64,000 nucleotides of DNA from Halobacteriovorax sp. (GTDB lineage Bacteria > Bdellovibrionota > Bacteriovoracia > Bacteriovoracales > Bacteriovoracaceae), in assembly GCA_020048985.1 (NCBI GenBank), contig JAIFLR010000022.1, positions 1 through 64,000 on the forward strand, in the 5' to 3' direction. Made by a program: the position numbers and the translations under genes. This document shows, in pieces, positions 42,336 through 51,124 of the stretch; the stretch's first letter is position 1, and each line of letters starts with the position of its first letter. The notes beneath the pieces were generated by a model. The model was given only the letters and a program-made list of their open reading frames with translations, was not told the origin of the DNA and ran no database searches.

Positions 42336-43078
42336 TAATAGTCCGTTAAGTTCTTATGGGTGAAGTGGTCAGATTTAAAGTTCGTTTTAAATGACAAGTT
42401 TTTGTAATGAATGGTGGTCTTTTTATTTTTGTCATCCTGGGGTTGCATCACCCAATTGGTGGGCACCTTGTGGCCATCAAACGTTTTGATATCATCGAGA
42501 AATAAAATCCGCTTTAACTTATTTTGTTTGTCAAAGTAGTGATACTCCCTAGGAAGACAATCCACTGGGGATGCGTAGGTAATAATTTTAGGCCACATAA
42601 CCTTGGCGTCACTCTTGGCAGTGTTTTCGATCACTCGATAGGTAGTTGCACCTTTCTTTAGGTCGGCCAGAAATTTATGACTATAATCTTCTGCCATAGA
42701 TGAGGCTTTTAAAATATCATCGTTCGTAAAATCAGATCCCATCCAACTGGCCAGGAGCATAGAGGATGAAACAGCTACTTTACGTTTAAGTTTAGGAAAG
42801 TAATTCCACATATTATTTTCTATGCGTAAAGTTCGGATGCCCTTTTCTTTTGCAGGGGACTTAATTGTGCTTAAGGCGAGTTTTTTTCCCTCTACATCAG
42901 ATTCAATCTCAAGAGTTCTCTCCCAGTTAGGTGTCTTAATAGACATAACGATTTCAGCACGAGACCTATCACCGCGCATTTGTTTTTCAGCAAATTTCGC
43001 CCATTCCTCAGCATTATTAGAGTTCGAGCCGATTGCCAGACATAAGACAATATCTTTTCTGAAAAGTTTTTTAAACAT
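42335..43078 (-). CDS. LolA-like outer-membrane lipoprotein-sorting protein
   Basis: 247 residues from the ATG at 43078, preceded by GAGGGTG; the track starts six codons earlier. AEIVMSIKTPNWERTLEIESD, MWNYFPKLKRKVAVSSSMLLASWMGSDFTNDDILK and the EYHYFDKQNKLKRILFLDDIK stretch match the LolA_like group (PF17131) that accompanies MacB/Lol-type ABC transporters. It should carry a hydrophobic cargo across the periplasm in a curved beta-sheet. It is flanked by the ATPase and the outer-membrane barrel. Confidence 0.82.
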   Translation of the reverse strand: MFKKLFRKDIVLCLAIGSNSNNAEEWAKFAEKQMRGDRSRAEIVMSIKTPNWERTLEIESDVEGKKLALSTIKSPAKEKGIRTLRIENNMWNYFPKLKRKVAVSSSMLLASWMGSDFTNDDILKASSMAEDYSHKFLADLKKGATTYRVIENTAKSDAKVMWPKIITYASPVDCLPREYHYFDKQNKLKRILFLDDIKTFDGHKVPTNWVMQPQDDKNKKTTIHYKNLSFKTNFKSDHFTHKNLTDY

Positions 43079-43760
43079 TATGCACCCTCGATTCACTGAT
43101 TTGACCGTCCTTAACGTAAAGGACAGTGCGAACTTGATCTATTAAACGCTGATCATGAGTTGAAAAGATAAACGTTAATTTAAATTCTTTATTTAATTTC
43201 AAAAAGAGTTCTATGATTTCTTGAGCTGTTTTTGAGTCCAGGTTTGCTGTTGGCTCATCTGCCAGAATCAGCTGTGGCCTTCCTGCGATGGCGCGGGCAA
43301 TTGAAACCCGCTGTTGTTGTCCTCCAGAGAGTTGGCTCGGAAATCGATTTCCCAACTTCTCCAAACCAACCTGAGTAAGGGCCCATTCGACTCTTTCTTT
43401 TATTTCTTTTTTACTGAACCCCTTCAGTTGGAGGGGAAATTCTATATTTTCAGCAGCAGTCAAAATAGGCAGAAGTTGGTAGTCCTGAAATACAAATCCC
43501 ATATAGTCAAGTCGATGCTTTGTCCTCTCTTCAAGAGACATTGAAGTAATATCCTCTCCCCCGTGCTTTAGAGAACCCGCCGTGGGAAGTATTAAGCCTG
43601 CAATTAAATTGAGAATAGTGGTCTTTCCCGAACCTGAAGGACCAACCAATGCCATAAATTCAGCTTCTGGAATTTTAATGTTTACGTTTTTTGCTCCGTA
43701 GACCTTAATCTCCTCGGAGCTTTCGTAGACTTTATCTACATGTGAAAGTTCAAACTGCAT
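43071..43760 (-). CDS. ABC transporter ATP-binding protein (LolD type)
   Basis: 229 residues with Walker [10 protein letters not shown], signature LSGGQQQR, Walker B LILADEP and switch His (STHD). Belongs to the LolD/MacB group. It overlaps the LolA-like gene by 8 bases and the permease gene by 11. It powers the two permeases encoded upstream. Confidence 0.9.
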   Translation of the reverse strand: MQFELSHVDKVYESSEEIKVYGAKNVNIKIPEAEFMALVGPSGSGKTTILNLIAGLILPTAGSLKHGGEDITSMSLEERTKHRLDYMGFVFQDYQLLPILTAAENIEFPLQLKGFSKKEIKERVEWALTQVGLEKLGNRFPSQLSGGQQQRVSIARAIAGRPQLILADEPTANLDSKTAQEIIELFLKLNKEFKLTFIFSTHDQRLIDQVRTVLYVKDGQISESRVHNV

Positions 43761-44958
43761 TCTTGCTCCTGCGAATCACTCTGATTAAAGGGTAAATCAT
43801 GGTGAGTATAAGAAAAAAATAAATCATCAAAGGTACTTGCCAATAATATTGTGGAACTGAGTAGATCCTGACTAGTGGGGCTATGGTTATCCCCCCCATT
43901 ATGATGGGTTTGCCGCCAGTGAAGATCTCAATATTGATTGGGTAGTAGTTGAAATAGGTCGTTGCTGCGAAGCCAAGGAGGGCGCCTATGAAGACAGCAA
44001 TAGTTCCCATCACAAAGACTTCAACCATGAGTGAGGCCGTAATCCAGCTTGTCTGAGCACCTATGATGTTCAGACTTGTAAATTCCTGTTCTCTTTCAAA
44101 AAAAGTAATCATCAGCGTATTGGATAGACCAAGACTGACTACTACTACAATGATAATACTTACTATCCACGTGAAATTATCAATAAACCTCACTGAAACA
44201 CCAATCTCAGGAAGAAGTTCTGTCCATTTAGATATTTCATGATTTTTTAGGGATAAAGGGATCTCAGAATCCATATCAAAGCTGACCCGTTGGTGGTATT
44301 TCTCCAATGGCATTGCCAGTAATTCCTGCGCTGATTGTAATTGGGTAAAGGCCAGGGATTCTTCCAGATCGCCCCCACCAAAATCAAGGACACCGACGAC
44401 TGTGAAGAGGTCATTGGCAATTGATCCGTCAATTGCCTGGCCAACTGTTGCGACTTGTTCTCCGACTTTGACGTTTATTCTTTTCGCAAATTTTTTACCT
44501 AAAATAATTTCTTTGTCGCCGGCTTCAGCTAAAAAACGGCCTTCTGATATTGCTTTATAAAGAGTAGAGATTTTCTTTTCTTTCACAACATCGAGACCTG
44601 TTAGAAGCACTCCAAGAGTTTTTTTCTCTCCTGAAATGAAGACTGGGGCATTCACTCTTTTTGTAGAAAGTTGAATAAGGTCTTTTTCTTCAAGTTCAGC
44701 ATCGGACATAGTCTTATAGAGGTTAAATTCTTTCTTGTTGTGATCATCATAAAAGTCAGGATGAGTGATGTGGTAATTTCCTGCATACTGCGAAAGGAAT
44801 TCCTTCATCATTTCTTTAGAGCCGGAGTTTGCGAAGTTTAAATCCCAAATAATGAATCCACAGCCCAGGCTTAAACTCAAAATCATTATGAGCGTGCGCC
44901 TTGGAACTCTAAAAAGATTTCGGTAACTGAATTTTACAAGGTAAGCAAAACCACTCAT
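43750..44958 (-). CDS. ABC transporter permease (LolC/E type), second
   Basis: 402 residues. An N-terminal helix after KFSYRNLFRVPRRTLIMIL, a large periplasmic domain, and three C-terminal helices (FtsX fold, with FEREQEFTSLNIIGAQTSW). Differs clearly in sequence from the permease at 44955, so the two should form a LolCE-like heterodimer. 4-base overlap with the first permease gene. Confidence 0.85.
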   Translation of the reverse strand: MSGFAYLVKFSYRNLFRVPRRTLIMILSLSLGCGFIIWDLNFANSGSKEMMKEFLSQYAGNYHITHPDFYDDHNKKEFNLYKTMSDAELEEKDLIQLSTKRVNAPVFISGEKKTLGVLLTGLDVVKEKKISTLYKAISEGRFLAEAGDKEIILGKKFAKRINVKVGEQVATVGQAIDGSIANDLFTVVGVLDFGGGDLEESLAFTQLQSAQELLAMPLEKYHQRVSFDMDSEIPLSLKNHEISKWTELLPEIGVSVRFIDNFTWIVSIIIVVVVSLGLSNTLMITFFEREQEFTSLNIIGAQTSWITASLMVEVFVMGTIAVFIGALLGFAATTYFNYYPINIEIFTGGKPIIMGGITIAPLVRIYSVPQYYWQVPLMIYFFLILTMIYPLIRVIRRSKNAV

Positions 44959-46187
44959 GGTGCAACCTCAAGCTTTTTTAATGTTCGATGAATTGCCCAG
45001 AGGTAGCTAATGGTCAGAACAATAATTACAAAAATAAAGGTAACGAGGAGTTGTTCGACGGTTAATTGTGGGAAAATTACGTTTGGAAGTTTAATTCCTG
45101 CCCTTTCAATTGAAACACCCTTGTTTAGAAATCTAAAATCGACTCCTGTATAAGACTGAATTCCAATGATGACAATTAAGAACACGCTGGAGAGGACCCC
45201 GGAAGATATGATCATTTGAATTAACTCAAAAATACCTATTTTCCAAAACTTTCGACTGGAAACTCCCAGGATGTTTAACATTTTGAGTTCTTTTAAGCGC
45301 TCCTGCCAAAGCATCTGAACTGGAGTCAGAATTGTCATAGTGATGGTCATACCAATAATCAGAAAAAAGAATCTGATCATTCCATCGTGGAATTCAAGAA
45401 CTACCGCCATTTCAGGATTGAGATTTTTCCAGGTTTTAAAATCGAGGTTAGTCGTTTTTATCCTCTGCGAAATTACCGGCCCGTCTTTTAGACCGTTTGC
45501 CATGATTACAATACGATTGAATAAGATTGAGTTTTTATCTTCATTAAAGAAAAGTTTTTGCCACGTTTTTTGGTTGATGTAGACGTATCTTTTTTCAAAA
45601 GCATTACTGCTGAATTTGTAGATACCCTTTATGAGCAGTAACTCCGACCTCAGCTCGCCTTTCACGTCCTGGTAGTTTAAAACGATTTGGTCACCGACTT
45701 TAAATAAAAAAAGCTTCGCTAGCTCCTGCCCAATAAGAACCGTCCCCTCATCATTAGTTTCAATGAAGCTTCCCTCTTTAATCCTCTTATGAATAGGTAG
45801 AAAGGTTTGATGCAGGGGAGGATGTATGCCAATGACTGTCAGGCCAGTAGACCCCTCAGGAGTGGATATATTTCCATCCAAAACGAGTTCCGGTGAATAA
45901 CTTTTTATAGGTGGGGTCAAAAGTTTCGAATAGGAATCAAAAGCTAAAGGTGTCGAACTATCTGTAGACTTTGAATAGTTCAACTCTTGAAGTTGAAAAT
46001 AACCAGTGTTTGTGCTTACAACGGCTTTTTCTATTTGATGGTTGAGGCCATCAAAAAATGCGACTACCCAGACAGCAATAAAAACCGCTAAAGAAACGGA
46101 AAAGCCGATAAAAAAACTTCGACCAGAATTTCGTCGAATGCTTTTCCAGGCAAATTTGAAAAGATATGAATTTTCGTCATTCAGCAT
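44955..46187 (-). CDS. ABC transporter permease (LolC/E type), first
   Basis: 410 residues: FKFAWKSIRRNSGRSFFIGF starts an N-terminal helix, a periplasmic domain follows, and an FtsX core (WQERLKELKMLNILGVSSRK) ends it. First gene of the five-gene run permease-permease-ATPase-LolA-like-barrel. Its start lies beside that of the divergent CarS-like gene, leaving almost no intergenic space, so the two promoters overlap coding sequence. Confidence 0.85.
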   Translation of the reverse strand: MLNDENSYLFKFAWKSIRRNSGRSFFIGFSVSLAVFIAVWVVAFFDGLNHQIEKAVVSTNTGYFQLQELNYSKSTDSSTPLAFDSYSKLLTPPIKSYSPELVLDGNISTPEGSTGLTVIGIHPPLHQTFLPIHKRIKEGSFIETNDEGTVLIGQELAKLFLFKVGDQIVLNYQDVKGELRSELLLIKGIYKFSSNAFEKRYVYINQKTWQKLFFNEDKNSILFNRIVIMANGLKDGPVISQRIKTTNLDFKTWKNLNPEMAVVLEFHDGMIRFFFLIIGMTITMTILTPVQMLWQERLKELKMLNILGVSSRKFWKIGIFELIQMIISSGVLSSVFLIVIIGIQSYTGVDFRFLNKGVSIERAGIKLPNVIFPQLTVEQLLVTFIFVIIVLTISYLWAIHRTLKKLEVAP

Positions 46188-46198
46188 ATAATCTTCTT

Positions 46199-46759
46199 AT
46201 GGCTTCCACTTTAATTAGTATAGATGACATTCAACGGATTTTGCTTTTGGCATTGCCCCTCGTAATTGGAGGCATTTCCCATATGATTGTCGTAAAGACT
46301 GATATCTTATCTTACTTTAAGAAACCGATTCATCATAGATGGTTTGGGACGAACAAAACTTGGCGTGGATTTTTGATCATGCCTGTGGCGACCTGGCCGG
46401 GCATTCACGTTGCACAGAGCATCGAGAAATTGTTAGATTTAAGTACTCCACTATTTGTTGGAAGCTCCAGTTTATTTTTGGCCTTCATTTTGGGGACAGC
46501 CTATTGCCTGGCCGAGCTCCCCAATTCCTTCCTTAAAAGACGACTAGGCATAAAAGAAGGGATGACCTCAGATAAATTCAAAATATTATTTATCATTTTA
46601 GACCAGGCCGATTCCGCTATTGGGTGCCTAATCGCCTACAAATTGTACTTGAATATCCCCTGGAATATCTTTTGGGGCACAATTGTCTTTGGGACTGGCA
46701 TTCATCTTTTTTTTAACGTCCTTCTTTATGGCCTCAAAATTAGAAAAAACCCCTTTTAG
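46199..46759 (+). CDS. CDP-archaeol synthase (CarS)-like CTP transferase
   Basis: About 186 residues from the ATG at 46199; the track's ATG at 46166 overlaps the divergent gene and cannot be excluded. Five or so membrane helices carry the CarS-family marks: GTNKTWRGFLIMP, LAELPNSFLKRRLGIKEG and ILDQADSAIGC. The archaeal enzyme joins CTP to unsaturated archaetidic acid. A bacterial homologue would activate a lipid phosphate to a CDP-lipid. It heads an operon with UbiA-like, dikinase and GNAT genes. Confidence 0.75.
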   Translation: MASTLISIDDIQRILLLALPLVIGGISHMIVVKTDILSYFKKPIHHRWFGTNKTWRGFLIMPVATWPGIHVAQSIEKLLDLSTPLFVGSSSLFLAFILGTAYCLAELPNSFLKRRLGIKEGMTSDKFKILFIILDQADSAIGCLIAYKLYLNIPWNIFWGTIVFGTGIHLFFNVLLYGLKIRKNPF

Positions 46760-46767
46760 GAAAACCT

Positions 46768-47643
46768 ATGCTAAAGCGGCTTGCAATTTATTTAAATGAA
46801 ATGTTTCCAATCACGTCGTTTATTGGAACACTCCTAACAGCTTTTGCTATACAGCTTTCCTACCTTCGACTATTTTCCAATCCAACCAAATTCCATTACC
46901 AAATGTTACTGTCTGGGATCGTCATCACTGCCGTGACTCTACTGATTCGAATAATGGATGAATTCAAAGATTTTGAGGACGATAAGAGAAATTTCCCTAA
47001 TCGACCATTGCCCTCCGGCAAGGTTCACAGTTCAGACTTGAAAGTATTGGCCTTTGTATGTGTAGCCCTAATACTCTTGCTTAGTCTGACGAGCATAAAT
47101 CTTTTTATCTTTTCGCTTATAACTCTTGGGTATACGCTCCTCATGCTCAAATGGTTTTTTATAGAAAATAAAATGCGCCAGAGCCTTCCTCTTGCTTTTT
47201 TATCTCACCACCCGATTGTTATTTTTAATGTGGTCTATTTACTACTGGGAATGATTGAAACTTTTAGTGATCTAGATTGGAGTAAAGCGTACCTAGTTCT
47301 TCCAGTTGCTCTCATTTTTACTAACTGGGAAATCGCCAGAAAAATTCGATCTCCAAAGGATGAGACGGCCTATACAACCTATTCAAAAATCTGGGGACCG
47401 AGAGTCGCTATAGCTGTCAGTATCCTATTGCAAATGGCCTATACGACGTCGGTGAGTTTGATTTTTATTCATTTAGGAACTCCGGTATTTCTTAGGACGG
47501 TCTTTCTCGTTTTTATGCTCATCATGATGATTCCTTCTGCCCGTTTTCTTATAGACCTGAAGTTTAAGGCACCACTTAAGACCAATGCTGAAAGCCAGAT
47601 ACTGTTAATTCTAGGGTTTTTGGTTGCAGCATGCTTTTTATGA
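46768..47643 (+). CDS. UbiA-family prenyltransferase-like membrane protein
   Basis: 291 residues, about eight helices. The first Asp-rich motif reads RIMDEFKDFEDDKRNFPNRP (DxxxDxxxD) and the second region is EIARKIRSPKDE ... TYSKIWG, the pattern of a UbiA subgroup with DE-x-KD. UbiA enzymes transfer prenyl or related groups from a diphosphate to an acceptor. AGGAAAACCT lies before the ATG. It is 8 bases after the CarS-like gene and overlaps the dikinase gene by 4 bases. Confidence 0.78.
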   Translation: MLKRLAIYLNEMFPITSFIGTLLTAFAIQLSYLRLFSNPTKFHYQMLLSGIVITAVTLLIRIMDEFKDFEDDKRNFPNRPLPSGKVHSSDLKVLAFVCVALILLLSLTSINLFIFSLITLGYTLLMLKWFFIENKMRQSLPLAFLSHHPIVIFNVVYLLLGMIETFSDLDWSKAYLVLPVALIFTNWEIARKIRSPKDETAYTTYSKIWGPRVAIAVSILLQMAYTTSVSLIFIHLGTPVFLRTVFLVFMLIMMIPSARFLIDLKFKAPLKTNAESQILLILGFLVAACFL

Positions 47644-50009
47644 AAGTCATATATCAGGCCCATGAATTGGCGCCAGTTGCGGAAGTTGGTGGTAAAGGTC
47701 ACCATCTTCAAAAGCTTGTTGGTTGGGGAGCTCAGGTCGCTCCATTTTTTGTTATTGGTACTCGTTCCGAGGGGATAATAGATTCTGCTATTAAAAATGA
47801 AATTGAAAAATTTTTAAAGATCTACCCGCGAATTGTTTTAAGAAGTTCAATGATTGGTGAAGACCACCTGGATGCCAGCTTTGCTGGACTATTTGAAACG
47901 ATCTTAGGGGTGGAAATACATAATTGGGAAGAATGTTTAAAGAAAATTTATTCATCTTTGAATTCTCCCCGTGTTCAAAACTACATTACTCAAAAGAATA
48001 TTCAGCACCAACTAAAAATGGCCGTGGTCGTTCAGCAAGAGATTCAAGTTGAAAAGAGCGGCGTGCTATTTACCAGGGCCCCAGTCCCTCCGACCTCGGC
48101 CATTGCCATTGATGCAGCATGGGGAATGGGGGAAGGTGTTGTCTCGGGTTTGGTTGATATTGACCATTATCTTTTGACCCGCTTAGGGGAGATGATCGAA
48201 GGTTCAGAAAACAAGGTCCTTAAACAAGGTGAATTAGACGAGTTGGTTAAAGAAAGTCTCCGACTTGAGGCACACTTCAAGAGTCCAGCCGATATAGAGT
48301 GGGGAATTAAGGATGAGAAACTCTACATCTTTCAGATAAGACCCATAACAAGATCATTTTCCCCAATTAAAGTATTGGCCGACACCAATCTATCCGAATC
48401 CTACCCGGGCTCAGTCAGCCCCTTTACAGCTGGCTTTGTTATTCGTGCCTATGAAAATGTATTCATGGAAGCCGCTCATATTCTGGGTTTTAGTAGAGAC
48501 CGTTTAAGTTTATTGAGAAACCATTGTGGGCATTTAATTTCCTGTGTTGATGATCATCTCTATTACCACCTGGAGCACTATTATGCCGTTCTTCGGGGCT
48601 TACCTGGAGGAGAGAAGAATATTGAGAACTGGCATAAAATGATAGGAGGCAAAGTGGAAGGAGCGACAGTTCCTTATCATGAAACTCGACTTTCTGCTTT
48701 TGATTTTGTGAATTCAGTTTTTCGTCTAATCTCATACGCCATAAAGAAAAAACGGATTTATCCCCGTTTTATAAAAGATCTGGAGTCCCTTTCAAGTTCA
48801 ATAACCCATGATATGGGAGGCTTGAAAACGTCACACCAGACCATTCAGTATCTGTGTCAACTGATGGATAGGCCCCTGGGATTTGGTCTCACAATCATAA
48901 ATGATTTTTTTATCATGGTCGGCCTGGGACTTTTAACTTCTCGGTTTAAAAAAAGAGGTTTAAAAGAAGACATAATTATAGATCTGCTTAAAACTTCTAA
49001 CAGTTTAGATTCAGTTAAACCCCTGGAAGCGTTCAATCACCTTGTTCAAGAGTTACCCGAGAGCTTTATGGATGAGTTTGATAAAATGCTAACTCCTACA
49101 GGGTTCTCACCATACGAGCATGCTTTCTCTCAGTTGTCTCAAAAGGGTTGGAGTAAGGAAGTCAAATCCTTAGAGGGATTTTTAAATCTTTACGGAGACA
49201 GATCGTTTGAAGAACTCAAACTAGAAAGTTTGCCCCTCAAAAATGATCCCGATCTTTTTAAGAAGTTAGTTCGTTGGGGAAAACAAAATAGAACAATAGA
49301 TAATCCTCATATAAAGAATCCGGTTCAGATCGAATTAAATGTTATTGATTCAATAGTATTGAAATTTACGAGGGACTGCATTGAATTCAGGGAAACAACA
49401 CGGCTATGGCGTGGAAAATTCTATCATTTTTTACGAATTCTGCTGATAAAACTCGCCGATCAACTAATTAAAGAAAATCCTGTGTTTCATAAATATAACC
49501 TGAGAGATTTTTTTTCCATTAATCATCATGAATGGAAACGTTTCGCCGAAAATAAATTAACTTCAGTGGAAGTTTGTTCATTGATTGAATCAAGGCATCG
49601 GGAAAACAAACACCAGAATTATCCGGAATTTGTATGCTGGAGTGATGATGAGAAACTGCCACGGTTTCATACCCCTTCCATTTCAGGTGAATATCTCAAA
49701 GGCCAAGGAGTTTCTCCTGGAGTTGTGGAAGCTTTAGCCTTGGTGCTGGAAAATCCTACAGAGATTCTGGGCCAAGAGATGGATAGTTTTATTCTTGTGA
49801 CCAAAAACACTGATCCTGCTTGGATTTATATTATGTCGAGAAGCAAGGGATTGATCTCAGAAAAAGGATCAATGCTAAGTCATACGGCTATAATTGGCAG
49901 AGAGCTTGGTATCCCCACACTTGTTGGAGTAAAATCTGCCACTCAACAAATAAAAACCGGAGATCGATTGCGTATTGATGGGTCAACTGGAAAAGTAGAG
50001 ATTTTATGA
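47640..50009 (+). CDS. Rifampin-phosphotransferase-like dikinase, paralogue B
   Basis: 789 residues from the ATG at 47640, chosen because it overlaps the UbiA-like stop as ATGA (the track starts three codons before). ATP-grasp parts are VGGKGHHLQKLVGWG, VLRSSMIGEDHLDASFAG and DIEWGIKDEKLYIFQIRPIT; the His domain is GSMLSHTAIIGRELGIPTLVG (His near residue 745). Middle domain unlike that of paralogue A, so the phosphorylated substrate should differ. No PEP barrel. Part of the CarS-UbiA-dikinase-GNAT operon. Confidence 0.78.
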   Translation: MKVIYQAHELAPVAEVGGKGHHLQKLVGWGAQVAPFFVIGTRSEGIIDSAIKNEIEKFLKIYPRIVLRSSMIGEDHLDASFAGLFETILGVEIHNWEECLKKIYSSLNSPRVQNYITQKNIQHQLKMAVVVQQEIQVEKSGVLFTRAPVPPTSAIAIDAAWGMGEGVVSGLVDIDHYLLTRLGEMIEGSENKVLKQGELDELVKESLRLEAHFKSPADIEWGIKDEKLYIFQIRPITRSFSPIKVLADTNLSESYPGSVSPFTAGFVIRAYENVFMEAAHILGFSRDRLSLLRNHCGHLISCVDDHLYYHLEHYYAVLRGLPGGEKNIENWHKMIGGKVEGATVPYHETRLSAFDFVNSVFRLISYAIKKKRIYPRFIKDLESLSSSITHDMGGLKTSHQTIQYLCQLMDRPLGFGLTIINDFFIMVGLGLLTSRFKKRGLKEDIIIDLLKTSNSLDSVKPLEAFNHLVQELPESFMDEFDKMLTPTGFSPYEHAFSQLSQKGWSKEVKSLEGFLNLYGDRSFEELKLESLPLKNDPDLFKKLVRWGKQNRTIDNPHIKNPVQIELNVIDSIVLKFTRDCIEFRETTRLWRGKFYHFLRILLIKLADQLIKENPVFHKYNLRDFFSINHHEWKRFAENKLTSVEVCSLIESRHRENKHQNYPEFVCWSDDEKLPRFHTPSISGEYLKGQGVSPGVVEALALVLENPTEILGQEMDSFILVTKNTDPAWIYIMSRSKGLISEKGSMLSHTAIIGRELGIPTLVGVKSATQQIKTGDRLRIDGSTGKVEIL

Positions 50010-51124
50010 GCCTGTCAATAAGTCAATTCACAACTTGGGATGATGTGAAAATAGAAGTTTTTATTAAGTTTAAAGAAAAGATGCAAAGCAATTTGCCTAC
50101 ATACTTTCCCGAAACGATAGAAGACTATAAAAAATTTCTCCATCCTAGTTCTGCCTTTGCCAATGATTACCAATGGAGTGGATTCCTTGTTCATGAAAAT
50201 AATGTGGTAGTTGGTAAAGCCATCCTGACATGGCGAAATGGATCGAGGGTAGGTAATCTTGGTTTTATTGATTGGGAAAACAAACCTTCGGTTGCGTTGT
50301 TGCTGACGAATAAGATCGAGGCTTATGCCAAAACAATGAATCTGAGAGAAATTAAAACGCCAGTTGATATGAACTTTTTTGTCCGCTACAGGATCAAATG
50401 CAAGGGCGGCGGTGCTCCTTATTATGGTGAACCTATTTACCCTGATTATTACCACGATTTATTTAAAGTGGCGGGTTATAAAGTTGTTGGAACATGGGAT
50501 ACTTACCTGGTGAAAAGATTTAGTACCTTCACTAATCTCATGAAAAAAAGAAAAAAGCTTAAAGAGCGCCACCATCCATTTTATGATCAGGTTAAAGTTC
50601 GATTTATCAAAGTTTCTGACTGGGATAATGAAATCAGGATTGTACATCGTTTGTTTATGGAGTCTTTTTCCGGCATGCCTGAGTTTGAGCCTATCACTTT
50701 TGAGCAGTTTAAACTTGTCTATGATGACTTTAAATATTTAATTCATCCCCTCCTTTCTTATATTGTTGAACTTGATGGAGTGCCTGTAGGTTTTAGCATT
50801 AACTATCCAGATCCCCTGGAAATACTTTCTAAAATTAAATATAAAAAAGTATCAAAACTTGGAAAACTTTTGCTTCTCGCAAAACTAAGATTGAATTTTA
50901 AGACGCTCCTCATGCCTTATATGGGAAAGACCAAGGGTCCTCGTGGTGAAGAAGTTAAAGGAGTATTTCTTAAAATATCGAAAATGTTGACCTGTGGCGT
51001 GGTGGTGGCCAATAGGGGACTCATCTGTTATCAGAGCCCAGATTCTCCATCAAAAAGACCTATGGATCCCGAATTGGTTGAGGAATATGCCAAATATGTT
51101 TTGTATGGAAAAAACCTAGAGTGA
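50006..51124 (+). CDS. GNAT-superfamily N-acyltransferase-like protein
   Basis: 372 residues, two GNAT-like halves. The first has FLVHENNVVVGKAILTW, the PVDMNFFVRYRIKCKGG stretch and PIYPDYYHDLFKVAGYKVVGTWDTYLVKR; the second has LLSYIVELDGVPVGFSINYPDP. The PxYxxLFxxxGYK pattern is frequent in large bacterial GNAT proteins of unknown substrate. Overlaps dikinase B by 4 bases (ATGA) and ends the operon. An amine acceptor from the aminotransferase-reductase next door is an attractive but unproven guess. Confidence 0.7.
   Translation: MSLSISQFTTWDDVKIEVFIKFKEKMQSNLPTYFPETIEDYKKFLHPSSAFANDYQWSGFLVHENNVVVGKAILTWRNGSRVGNLGFIDWENKPSVALLLTNKIEAYAKTMNLREIKTPVDMNFFVRYRIKCKGGGAPYYGEPIYPDYYHDLFKVAGYKVVGTWDTYLVKRFSTFTNLMKKRKKLKERHHPFYDQVKVRFIKVSDWDNEIRIVHRLFMESFSGMPEFEPITFEQFKLVYDDFKYLIHPLLSYIVELDGVPVGFSINYPDPLEILSKIKYKKVSKLGKLLLLAKLRLNFKTLLMPYMGKTKGPRGEEVKGVFLKISKMLTCGVVVANRGLICYQSPDSPSKRPMDPELVEEYAKYVLYGKNLE

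Noticed and set aside
46166-47643. A complete archaeal ether-lipid pathway
   Set aside because: Only CarS-like and UbiA-like proteins are present; no GGGP synthase or reductase in the window.
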